Of a stretch of DNA of 64,000 bases, positions 50,391 through 61,900 are shown piece by piece. The stretch is from contig JABWDB010000004.1 of the NCBI GenBank assembly GCA_019614645.1, positions 14,136,001 through 14,200,000 on the forward strand, given 5' to 3'. Position numbers and translations under genes: made by a program. Positions within the stretch are counted from its first letter, which is position 1. Each line of letters starts with the position of its first letter. The notes beneath the pieces were generated by a model. It ran no database searches and was not told the DNA's origin. It was given only the letters and a program-made list of their open reading frames with translations. The DNA is from Stratiolaelaps scimitus. Its lineage: Eukaryota; Arthropoda; Arachnida; Mesostigmata; Laelapidae.

Positions 50391-50957
50391 ATTACTAAAA
50401 TGGTTCCGTCTGTGTATGAGTAATTCCGCTTTCCGGTGCTTTGTTGTTAAAAAAACGTTGATTTCTAAGTTACAACTAGTTTAATTGCTCGCAAGCGGTT
50501 GTATGGTTCTGTTGTTTGGAAGCTGTATTTGATGAAACACATTAATGTCTTATAAATAATGCAAAAAATATTTATTTGCAAGGCCAATGCCAGGTGTGGA
50601 GTCGCTAGAGGCTTCATCACTCCCAAGTGATGCTGTTGACATCAGTATGTTTCATAAATTATGAAAAAACAATGCATATCTGATAGATCAACCCGCATGC
50701 AACACCCGTTTGTATCAGCAGTGCATCTGCACGTGACGCTTTTTTTCCAACGTACATTCTCACGTGCGTGATTGGCGGTGGTCTGCAGACAATTCATCAA
50801 CAACAATATTCAAGAGTCCCTGTGTGATTAAAGTTGATCATCTCGCGGACATTCCCAAGAGCTATTAGTGTCTAATGATTCCATCGTACATTTAGCTGTA
50901 GCAAGCGAACAGACGAATTGACCGTGGTGTGATCTCTGATTAAGATCAGAGCGAAAA

Positions 50958-53380
50958 ATGTATTCTCTACAGCTTTTGCTCCTGCTCAGCTCCGCAGCTG
51001 CCATTTACGGTCAAAATGACCATGAGCACCACGGGCCTGAAGAGATGTCGGAACGAACACGACATGCGAGCCGTCTCGACATCGACGGAGAAGCATGGAG
51101 GTCAGTTACGAAGCGTCTTGATCGCTATATGGGGCATGACGCGATAAAGAGTGTCGTTTTAGGCAACCTTCGGCCCAGCTACAGATGCCTAGAAAGAGAG
51201 CTTGCCAATCGTGAGCACGATAACTTGTTCGATTTGCTACAGGATATTGAGGACAGCGAACTAGAAGATCAATCACAGGAAAAAACCATTGGTAAGCCGA
51301 ATTCACGCAATTCACGCAGCGCCCTATGCAAGTTATTGCGCGTTTCGGAGCAGTAATTCTTGGGTGATTTGATACAGTATATCGTCTACCGCTAGTACAC
51401 AATTAATTTTACAAATTTCACACAGTTCATGACAACCCTGCTGTGCAGTAGAAAACCGATGTTATGCCTATGGCACTCCCGGTCCTTCTGTAAACTGCAC
51501 AGTCTCGTGGAGGGGGTGGTTTTTAATGGGAAATCCTCGTGGACCTCGGACTGGTCCGGGAGAATCCCGTCGGACTCCCGCACGTTCCGGCTGGACTATG
51601 CTGCGGCTGTATAAAACATTTACCACCATCAGTTACTTCCAGGAATAAAAAAAACTTACGCATTGAAATGGGCCGCAGGTTTTGAAAACCAGCCTCGGCA
51701 CATACCTACTCAACGTGAGTGATTAAATAAACGAACTACGTATAAACGCTACCACAAGAATTTAAAGCGATCCGAGCCTCTCGCTATGGCTATATGGCAT
51801 ATGTATACATTAGCAAATATGGAAACTGTCCTGATAGCATCTCTCGCATATCTCACAACTACCTAACTCGCATTCGTTAGCTCCAACTATGTATCGGTTT
51901 AGTAAAATATGGATCCAGTTGCAACGAAACTTGCACATCCATAATCTCTTGATCATAATCCATGCTACAAACAGTGCATGTGTACCAATGTGATCGCTTG
52001 AAGATTGTCTGTGTGTCTCTTGTTCCACTTGGCTTATCCACATTTCTCTACGTGGTTCTTGAAGTTGGATCCGTTTCGAAAACACGACTACTGGCACTAT
52101 CTTGCAATTGACAGCTAATGCGTGACAAGCGCCCCATATGCTCAACCTGGTACCTTTCTTTCAATCTAATTTTAGCCTGAACATACGATATCCCTTGTCG
52201 ATGGAGACCCGCTTACAAATTAAATCTTCCACCACGAGCCTATTTCGCCGGTCAGAACGTTGAATACGATCCTATCTACATCGCGAGAGCGAAACACGGC
52301 GGACACATTCTACCAGCGACAGTGGACCACGTTCGTAAGACCAGCCACGTCCACTTTGATGCCCGAGAGATCAGACGCGACAACTACGAGGTAAGGGATG
52401 ATCGGCTATAGATACTTCAATTGTTGAAATTTAGATCTTTTACAACTGAGGCCAAATGTACCATGAATCGCTTGTCAAAAGCTCTGATCTTTGGTGATCG
52501 TAGGAAGGTCGATGCCCATCGATGTCTGAGACAAGGTAGCTGTAACGGGTCCATGCATTTTCTGTGTAACAAAACCTATTCATATTTCGTGACATAAGCT
52601 GTCAATGGCGCGTCATCACAACTTACGAGAGAAGGATATGTATAGGACTATCTGTTCGACGCTATTCATTCTATTGGTGTTGTAATTTGCGTAGGTCCTG
52701 GTGGCGGAGGAAGGATGCGAGCTGACTTGGGTAAAAATGTCTTCAGGTAAGATTCCTTCGGGCGCCCTTCAAGTGGGACAAATGGCCGACGGAGAGCGAA
52801 TCTACATCGGACGCGACCTGCACGCATTAGAAATTGGATACGTTCAACCCTCACTAAATGTACGTGTGAATACACAGAATACACACGTCATTATGTCGAT
52901 GTAACCCAGATATGTAGAATTATTGAAGCCAACCGTCTCTATGATGGGCGACGAGCTAACGAGTTCGTGCGTGCAGGCCTGGGGCATGTGTCCGAAACTG
53001 CACGCGCAAAGCCGGTCGTCTTTGACCCCAAATTCAGCATTTGGCGCCTTCTGCAAACATGGAAGGTATTTTGTATTAAGTCGTACACATTTGAACATGC
53101 ATTCAGTAACTCGACAACTTCAAATCGGGCAGATTATATCAATATTTTAAAGTAGAAGCGCAAGCTGTTTCATATTTTTTAATGACTTCTCCTTTAGTAT
53201 GCATTTGTAAGGCTACACAAGTCAACAGTTGGCCGTGCCATCGATCATGTTTGCCTCCGTAGGTATCGCAAAGGTCTAACTGTATTGTGTCTGCTCGTTC
53301 AGGCATGCCTGTTTGCAGGTTCTGTATTGAAGATTTCGGAATGCGACGTCCTGACCCTCAGAAGCGTAAACTTTGCCTAA
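50958..53380 (+). pseudogene. DM9-repeat protein 2 (secreted type), interrupted by one in-frame TGA
   Basis: Four exons: 50958-51291, 52176-52390, 52695-52859 and 53303-53380, with the same phases as copies 1 and 3 and a final TAA. Exon 1 starts at an ATG and encodes a signal peptide (YSLQLLLLLSSAAAIYG) and a helical domain ending FDLLQDIED. Exons 2-4 encode two DM9 repeats with IYIARAKHGGHILPA and IYIGRD. The second codon of the joined exon 2 is TGA (52178-52180), where copy 3 has CGG for arginine, so translation would stop after about 112 residues, just after the N-terminal domain. All other splice sites and frames are intact, so the break is young, allelic or an error, or the short product is the real one. 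No alternative acceptor skips it in frame. A 7-bp hairpin (50934-50951) sits just before the ATG. AATAAA at 53744. Confidence 0.72.
51292..52175. other. Intron 1 of DM9 gene 2
   Basis: No repeat or coding exon recognised. A plus-strand frame at 51429-51614 lacks DM9 similarity. Confidence 0.6.
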
Positions 53381-54769
53381 GACAAGCCAAAACCGAGATA
53401 TATATATATATATATATAGTATTCTATAAACGTTTACTCGATAGCTACGAGAAATATGGGCATGTGACCACTGATCGTATTCTTCAAAACGATTTAATAA
53501 TCGACAATCAATGAACAGGCTAGGTTAGGTTTCACCTTGCGCACTAGATACCTATACCGTGTATATAGCTGTCGATTGACGCGAGTAGTAAACATGGCCT
53601 TGTATGCCATGCATGATGTACATAGGCTGTTTATACCCTAAGCGGTTCCTCAGTTTTAAACTAATAATTGGAATTGTGCCATGACATTACATTGTATCGT
53701 TGTTCGTCAGCGTTACTCGCTTCAGTGATACTGACTTTTTACAATAAACTATCTTACGTCAACACAATGAAGCCTTCTTCTCATTTTATTGAATTGCCAG
53801 AATGTGATAACAAAACATTTCATATAGGCAATTGCATGAAACTTCTCCGTAGCGATTCTTCCATATGTATCCAATACGTATTTATGGTAGGCTGCGTTGT
53901 GATAAATAGCTATGGTAAGCGCGTCTTCGCAGTAAGACATTGCATGATCGGGAGAGCGTAATACGAGGGCAAAGTGTGCGAAATGTTTCATGCGCTGTCA
54001 ACCATTTTTTGGTAAGTGGTACATCGCCTGTGCGATATCAGCACCGACTGTTGTTGATGAACTAAGACCATTGTCTTTACGAATGTGGTCCCAATCAATT
54101 TCGCAACCCATGCTTAAATACAGGAATGATCAGGACAAAACCCGAAGTTGTGAGTACGCATCCCCGTGACTGGGCATAGCATGGGATTCAATTAAGCGCC
54201 CTTTTAATTAAGTTCCTTTATGAGTCTTGCGTGGGCATTAAAATAGCTAGTTATATTCTCCTAAGGTAGAAATCAAGAACGATAGTAAAGACTCCCTGTA
54301 TCAGCGTCGGCCTAACCCGGCAAATCCACGTTGAATTAGGGCAGTAGTTCAATGGTTGAAATGTTTGCCAATTCGAGTCAGAACGGCTTATTCTTGTGCT
54401 CGATGTTCCCGTAGCCCCGGTCACACTGAGATACGGCCGGAGAGGGATCTTTGGTGGTGCTATTGCGTGCACAACCTCTTATGAGATCATGCCGCCCGTG
54501 ATGTCGGGTTAAATGAACGTGCCAAAAACGAATTACGTCGCGGATGTCAGCATACGAATTTGCAGGTCATCATGGAAGCGCAGGATATAGACGGCTGAGA
54601 GCGACTATTGACTAGGTGCCGGTGTCAAGCGTGTTCGGGTATGGTACGATCAGCAGGAGCTATTCGTGTCGCGCGACCGTCCAGTGTATCCATAGGAGAC
54701 TGTAGTACATCTGACTGCGGGGAACGAAAGCGGTGTCCGCGAAGCGCGACCACTAACCAAGGCAGGATA
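53381..54769. other. Intergenic between DM9 genes 2 and 3
   Basis: It starts with an AT microsatellite (about 53398-53418) and holds the AATAAA at 53744-53749 for gene 2. The frames present are short. The last 200 bases are GC-richer and should contain the promoter and 5'UTR of gene 3; the frame of gene 3 is open upstream of its ATG back to 54608. Confidence 0.55.
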
Positions 54770-57095
54770 ATGAGTCGCCTACTGTTTTCGCTATTATGCA
54801 TATACCTCATCAGCTCTGTCTATGGGTGGCAGCACAACGAGTATGAAGGTTCCTGCGACGCGCACAGTTGCAAAAAAGTGATCGATCCGGGCCGCGTCCA
54901 GGAGAGCGAGAGAAAGCTATGGGAAATACTTACGGACCAAATCAATCGCTATGCCGACTCTGACAAGATCAATGCTGCCCTCTTGGATCATCTCAAGCCA
55001 GAGTACAGCTGCCTGCGAAAACAGCTCACCAGCCGAAAGTACGACAGCATCTTCGAGTTGCTACAGGATATTGAGGATAAGGCTGAGCAATACCGGTTAG
55101 ATGGCACCACCAACGGTAAGTCAGGAGTGTGACTGCAACTCGCCCTATGCAGGCTTTCGTATGATTTAAACCACTGAGGGCAAAACAACAACAACAGCCA
55201 GCGTAATTAGTTCGTGTTGCAAAACGAACCGCTTTGCGACAAACTCCGCCATTGGCGGGAGCGTCTAGACATGGTTGATGAAAGATCAAAGGGATGCTGG
55301 TGTGCAAATTAACATTATGTAGTAATAGTAGTAGTAGGTGCAGTGTGGTGCTATTGGCGTCAACAGACGAAAGTTCAACTGGATTTGTTCACGATTCGAA
55401 ACTCAGTATCTGCATATAGAAGCACATGGGCTAGAGGTTGTCAATTTATCACTATGTCGGTACGTGATGTGTGCTTGGAGATGTGGGTATTGCACTACTC
55501 ACGCATCTTACGATTTCATTAGATCCATCTTTCAAGCTTTGTAGACGTGTACAAACGTACAGAACAAGCTTAATAAAGACAATAAGTAAATCATTTTGCA
55601 AAATTGTGAAACTGTTATGATATGTCGCCTGATATGTCATATTCCTTTGGTTTTTTTATATGCTGATTTATGTGCATTGTGCATGCAACAAATTTGACGA
55701 TACTTGACGATATGGTGTTGCTGATACGAGCTGATGCGGGTGGTGCGAGATTTCGCTTTGAAGTATAATCTGTTTCTGAATGTTTCATTTTTGTGCGATG
55801 CTACTGTGAGTTAGCTAAGTTGAGTGAAAATCCCTCTCACACGCGCCAGAACTGAGTCATTTCTATTTGTTTTCAGCACGGACGTATGGTGTGCCCTGTC
55901 GGTGGAGATCCGCTTCTAAATCAGCTCTACCTAAACAGGCATATATTGCTGCCCTAAGCCCCTCAGGGGAACCTATATACATCGGGCGGACGAAGCACAA
56001 CGGGCACCTCCTACCAGCCGGAGTGGATAACCTTGGAAACTTCGGCGTGACCTTTGATTCTGCTGAATGGCCTTATCGCGATTACGAGGTGCGAGAAGGA
56101 CTTACATTTTATACTGAATTGGCATTGAGGGTCATTTCCAGACATGGATGTACCGGCAATTATTTAACATATTTCATTAAGTTTATGATGACGTAAATTC
56201 TCGTTGCAATGTATTTGCAACAAAAAGCAATACGTCCAGATCATATAATAGATGATATACTTGATGCGGGCTTCATCTTAACAATTCGGTTTCGTTTTGT
56301 GCGTTGAGACATTTGTGTCCCTAAAAAGAGATCCTTGTTTGTTAGATTCTCTCTTTCCTGTCCCAAGTCAATGTTAACGAAACTGTACTAACGATTCTTG
56401 CAACCTTTCCAATAGATTTTGGTGGCTGAAGATGGGTGCGAGCTCAGTTGGGAGAGTGCCAGTGAAGGCCATGTTCCTTCGGGCGCCCTACAAGGAGGAC
56501 AAACGGCCGACGGTGAGCGGCTTTACATCGGGCGTGTCTATCAACGGTACCTACCTTTTATTGGAAAAGTTCATCCCTCGAAAAGGGTAAGCACCAGCAC
56601 TCTAAATTGATGTAAATAGTCCACAGCAAGTTACTAGTGCGAGCCTCTGACCGTGGTCGTTGACGCCGCAACATTTTCACTTAGGGTCATCTGGTGCTTG
56701 GCTTCGAGGGCACCTATGAAATGATGATAACTCGATGTATGTGCCACCGAGTATCGCCCTCATTATTCTAGTCCATAATAAGCGTTGTTTGTTTTTGATG
56801 AGAATCGAAATAATGCCCTCCTTGCAAAACTAACCCCAGATTCTCTACTGTGTACATTTGATTGAGAGCCATTTTCCTTCCTCCTCCATAACGTCGTTTT
56901 GGCATTATAGATGCATCACAGGCATCGACCTAACGCCGAGCTTGATAGCAGTATGGGCATTACTATGGCAGGCTAACGTCGTATGTTATGTACAACTATC
57001 TATTATTGCAGAGATGTTATGTCGCAATCCAAGGCTTGGAACAGGAATTCGACACCTATGAAGTCCTGGTCCTAAAGAGCACGAATTTCGCCTAG
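54770..57095 (+). CDS. DM9-repeat protein 3 (secreted, intact)
   Basis: Four exons: 54770-55115, 55877-56088, 56416-56586 and 57012-57095, giving 270 residues ending in TAG. I chose the ATG at 54770 because it starts a signal peptide (MSRLLFSLLCIYLISSVYG) and has A at -3; the frame is open further upstream without such a signal. After a Cys-containing spacer comes a helical domain of about 60 residues with INRYADSDKINAALLDHL, LKPEYSCLRKQL and FELLQDIED, matching copy 2. Two DM9 repeats follow: YGVPCRWRSA, PIYIGRTKHNGHLLPAG and DYE; then LVAEDGCELSW, RLYIGR, IGKVHPSK and TYEVLVLKS. It is probably a secreted pattern-recognition-type protein; function is inferred from the DM9 family only. AATAAA at 57490. 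Confidence 0.88.
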
Positions 57096-58302
57096 AACAA
57101 GCAAGGGAAACAGAAATGGTCATTCAAGCTCAAGCAACTTGACTAAATACATCTTGAAGCATGACAACAAACTTTAATATGACTTGGACGGAGCGGTGAA
57201 GCGATAAGCTAAATTTATATCATATTTATGATAATTTTACAATATCTACATTCTTAAACAGACATCGGCTTTAGCTACGTTTCTACATATGCGTGCCCCA
57301 CACGATTGTGCTCATATAGTAAATTACTCAAATGTGGTGTTAGGTGACACTTTTACGTTAAATGATCGATCTTAGAAAAAAAAACCGTGATCTATAAATA
57401 TCACCTATTTCAGATAATGCATTGCACTTGTGCTCTCGTCATTCTCGTCAACGCAACATTGAAGTCAAACATGATGATTTTAAATGTCCAATAAACGTCG
57501 TGACGTCGATGAGGCGGTCGTTGTTATTTCGTTTTGTTTTAAAGCAGCGCGATACCGATGGAAGGTGAATCGGTTTCCTCTGAACTAACATCACATCGTT
57601 GTTTAAGAATAGAATTCGCTATCCTTGCTCTGCTTTTTATTTTGAGAACTTCAGCGTTGAAACTACTTCGAAATCGAGTTATTTTGCTGGACCTGTAACA
57701 TGCCATCGAAAAAGGTGGGATAAGGTCGCTCTTTCCTGACCGCTCATTGATGCTGCTATTGACGACGATCGTCAACAAACGTAGATTTTCGAGACAAAAC
57801 AGAATAACCTAGTACGGTTATTCTTACATCCGAATGGAAATACTGAGGACATACATTAGAACGAAAACAGCTCAGGTGGCAACTTCCTGATCGGCGCGCA
57901 ACGTATGTCCGATATTACATCAGTCGATCTACCATACAGAGACTGGATGACAGAAATGCGGTAGATGGAATCTATCGAAATATCGTTCGAACGGTAGGAG
58001 GCAATACGTACAACATCATCAATTTCTGACTTAATAGTGTGCGGATTGGGCTACTTTATAGCAAACTGGATGGCGGTAGCACCTTGGAGGTATCCATTGG
58101 TTACACTTTTTTTTGCCTCGAACAACTGGAATATTCTACGAGAAGCCCAGTATCGAGTAGAAACTCAATCTTTGATGTCGCTGGTTAGGAGTAAGCTATC
58201 CCCTAAGTATTATGCAGTAATAATTTGTTCTTGCAACAGTCGTCGAGCCCGCCATTCACTCGTCCCTTGACCCAACTGTGTGTCTTTGAGCATGGGCTTC
58301 GT

Positions 58303-58414
58303 GACAGCCAAAGTGTCCCTTAACATCTTGCAGTAATAATGTTATTCACCAGCCAAAAACTGTTATTTAGTAACAGCCAACGTGCCCCTTACATCTTGCA
58401 GTAGTAATGTTATT
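58303..58414. repeat. Diverged tandem duplication, period about 69
   Basis: 58303-58346 and 58372-58414 share ACAGCCAA, GTGYCCCTTA, ACATCTTGCAGTA and TAATGTTATT with a few differences. Confidence 0.85.
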
Positions 58415-58811
58415 CTAACCAACGATTAAAGGTTAGTCTTCTTTGATGGGTGAAACATGAATATAATCGGGACGAATTTTGGAACGGCTTTGACGCAATA
58501 CCACACCGCCATGCCCAGTTGCCTGGCCAATCACTAACCCACACGGATCTAAATAGACTCGTTCGGTAAATGCAGAGGGCGATGCGCTCGAGCTGCCGAG
58601 AACACTTGTACGACCCAACCTTCGAGGGGGTTAGTCGACTCGTTACAATACATATCGTAGATCGAGATGAATATATGAATAAGCCTTTATCGTTCATCGT
58701 CATAAATCTGTTTTTATTACTCGAGTCGAATCGGTGTGCGTCATTATGCTGTCACAGAAAGAATGAACCACCAATGATTGCTGGTTCAATCCCAGCTCTC
58801 GATATACATTC

Positions 58812-58852
58812 GTACACCTATACGATTCATTGGGTGAATCGTATAGGTGTAC
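58812..58852. repeat. Perfect 18-bp palindrome with 5-base loop
   Basis: Arms 58812-58829 and 58835-58852 are exact reverse complements starting GTACACCTATACG. AT repeats follow on the right. It lies about 110 bases past the GMC stop. Confidence 0.9.
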
Positions 58853-58962
58853 ATATATATATCGCAGTCTATCAATACGAGAATGTCAGCAAATTTCATT
58901 AAGCCGCTAAAGGATTTCACATGACCGTACGGATCTACCGAACGATATTGCTCTATCGATGT

Positions 58963-61900
58963 TCAAGCTGCTGGTATTGTTATGTTCCTCTTCTCATTAT
59001 CCTCGATGATCATGCGCGAGCAAGTTTGTGCTACTGCAAACAGCGTAGCAATGTTGTGGCCCGATAAAGGTTCAGGCAGGATGCTCGCATCCGAAATGCG
59101 GACGTTTTCTGTTTGACAGACCCTGCAAAATGGAATAGACGAACAAGGGCCAACACACACACAGTACACTTTAGATAGTGTTTCGATATGATTCAAATGT
59201 TAGATGAAGGCAGATTCAGATGCTTGCTTTCACGAGGCTGATTATTTCTATCGATAGAGATGCATCTAATCGATTAAGGGCACACAAAACTAAGCGTGGC
59301 TAAAACTATTTTTGTAGCTGGCCTTAAGGTTTTACCTTGTCCGACAGGCGTCAGTTAATACCGCCGAGTTTTGTGGTATTTCTTCTAAACCCAGAGCAAT
59401 GGGAGAGCGCTTGACCAGGAGTAGCGATTAAGAAAAGGAGCTTAATAATCCCCTTTTCCAGACGTGTCTTCTCGAGCAGCCGATCATGCTGCCCGGTCTA
59501 CAATGAACTAACACACATGCATAAACCTACAGCGTTTAAATGTGTTAACCCACCAAGTATGGAATTGGTCACAGCAAACCGCCTTATTCAATATATGTTG
59601 CACAAGAGGTGTACATCTGTATATACATATTACAACAGATTGTAACTCAATACAACACAATAACAATGCCAGTAATTGGAGTTGTCATGGAATGTTACAG
59701 GATACTACTACCTGGCGCATGCAGAAAAATCGATGAAAATCAAAGACGACACACCAAAAATGACAATAGGGATAACACTTGAAGCATGACCAAATCATGA
59801 GCTGATCCATGCTCAAAGAACTGATTTGCGTACGAATGCCTATGCGGGAATTCTGCAGATGTTAGATCGATATCACAAACGTCGGATCATCACATGATAC
59901 AGCGGGCGCTTCCCCCTTCCGACAGCCCATAGACAACAGTTGATTCTTAAGTTTAATCAGTTCGAATTCGTACCAAGTTCACCAGTGTCCACTTACTTGC
60001 AGCGGTTGTCGACGACGGTACCATCGTTAGCTGAACACGAGCCGATCCTTGCGGTTCCACCGCTGTGCCAGGTTGAAGTGGTCATATATTTGATGTAACA
60101 TTCGAGGTATTCCTTCTCAGTCTGAGTGATGCTTTGGTCTAGACAGACGCGGGAAGCTGAAGGACCTTTTTCTGTGAGGCACTCACTGTAGTTCTTGTAG
60201 ACCACTTTGTTAGGGTCTTGAGTTCCTACCCAGGCGTTCCATTCTTTCTCGCACCCTCGTAAAGCCTTGTTCGGCACGGCGCCCTTCAACTTTTCAAACG
60301 CCTGTCGAACATCGTGATTAAAAACGAAATGCTTATTGGTATACTTTCGAATCGCAAATGTCACTCCGAGACAAGTTAAATATCATTAGGCACGTCCCGT
60401 GAGTTTTGTTCGAGTTCAACACACGAAATGCAATGTGCCTTCAGAGATTAAGCTGTGTGAATGCCCTTCATCAATGGTGGACGCAGCCGAACGCCATTTT
60501 CAATAGGCTTAACTTATATTCTGCTTTGATTGATTGACACATTTGTGAAGATGCGCGAACGTCTTCATATGCTAGCAGCGATCTTTAACTTCAATCCAGT
60601 TCAATTGTTCCTTTACTGACCGAAGCAGATGGTATAATTTGTATTGTTATATATCGTAAAATAGGTTGTTGAACGTAGTGATATGCTATAATTAGTATTT
60701 GTCATTTTGAGTGCCTTTGGCCTTCCTGACTACATCGACAGCTCTTCGAGCGAAGATATTGTTTATCCGTTTCGATCAGGCGACTGCCCTCGCATTTGCA
60801 AAGTGCTTGGAGTAATATCAAGAAACTTGGCTCTGATTCCGTTTGTTTATCAGCCCTTTATAAAATAGTCGAAGATCAACGACATCGTAAAAATAGTAAT
60901 TGGAGAATGGTATATAAAATCGATTCCAACGCTTTTGCAACTTGTCAGATGAACTTGACCAAGCGGCTCAATATGCTTTCTTAGATACGTTCTCCAAACG
61001 ACAGGACGAGTATTTCGGGACGAGAAGGCTCCTATACAGTCCGAAGTAAAATGTACATCTACGGCAGCAGTTTCTGTAGTACTTTCAGAAGCTACCTTAA
61101 CCCGTTTTGAGCTGACCCTCGGCTGTTCCCCCATGTGACAGGCCTCAGCACTTAAGCTTTAGGTATTAATATGAAATCTATCAAGGCCACCTTTGCTTAT
61201 TTTTCCACCGTTCGAACCTGGCAAGAATCCGCAAATAAAGAACGATGATAAATAACCCCAAACATTTCTCGAGTCTACCAGTAGTAGTAGTATAAACCAT
61301 CTGACAGCATTCAAATTGCCCCTCCACCAATAGCAGTGTGCCATCTCCTCGTAAGTCCCTATCCAGGGGACACGCATTTTCTGTACCCTGTGAACTAGCA
61401 AGAGATCACAGAAACATGTATTTTATCTGGGCTGTTTAGTCCAAAACTTGACGTTTGGTATGGTCGCCATCGGCCTTTTGGCCGCAGGCAATATTCTTGA
61501 ATGATGACTACAGTAGGCTCGGGAGTACACTCAGAACTTTGTAAATACGGCGATTGATTGATCGCCGGTTTAGTAGAAAATTTGGCGAATGCTTCCATAA
61601 GATCGTATACGATCGAATCTAACTAGCTGATCAATTAGGCCCAGACGGTAATTCTTCCTTACGTACCACATACAGGATTCGAACAAGTCTGGCGTGTCCT
61701 AGAACCAGAGTGGGCAGATCGTTCTTGTCGGTGAGATATTGGAGGTTGATCACCGGGTCGCCGTTTCCGTCAATGGTCACATTGCCTCGTGCCTTTGAGT
61801 GCAGAAGCGTGGCTGTCCCCATGACACCGTCTTTTGGGAAATGTTTACTGCCTCCGTATGCTTCCACGAAGAACTCGTCAAATATCTGATGTACGGATGA

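Larger units (their letters stand above)
57096..58962. other. Intergenic between convergent DM9 gene 3 and the GMC gene
   Basis: Contains the AATAAA at 57490-57495, a diverged tandem repeat (58303-58414), a palindrome (58812-58852) and a box B-like GGTTCAATCCC near 58784 that may mark a SINE remnant. A minus-strand frame at 58433-58618 is unassigned. Confidence 0.55.

Noticed and set aside
47176..57095. Natterin-type toxin genes
   Set aside because: Only DM9 repeats are present; the aerolysin-like pore-forming domain of natterins is absent.
58303..58414. CRISPR-like or regulated repeat array
   Set aside because: Only two diverged units with no spacer structure, in a eukaryotic genome.
58433..58618. 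Minus-strand frame just after the GMC stop
   Set aside because: The GMC reading frame already ends at 58963 with its conserved C-terminus; this peptide matches no GMC segment and no family I recognise.
59315..59385. Fourth copy of SINE family A
   Set aside because: Only a short match to the GACAGGC.TCAG segment; too weak to call.
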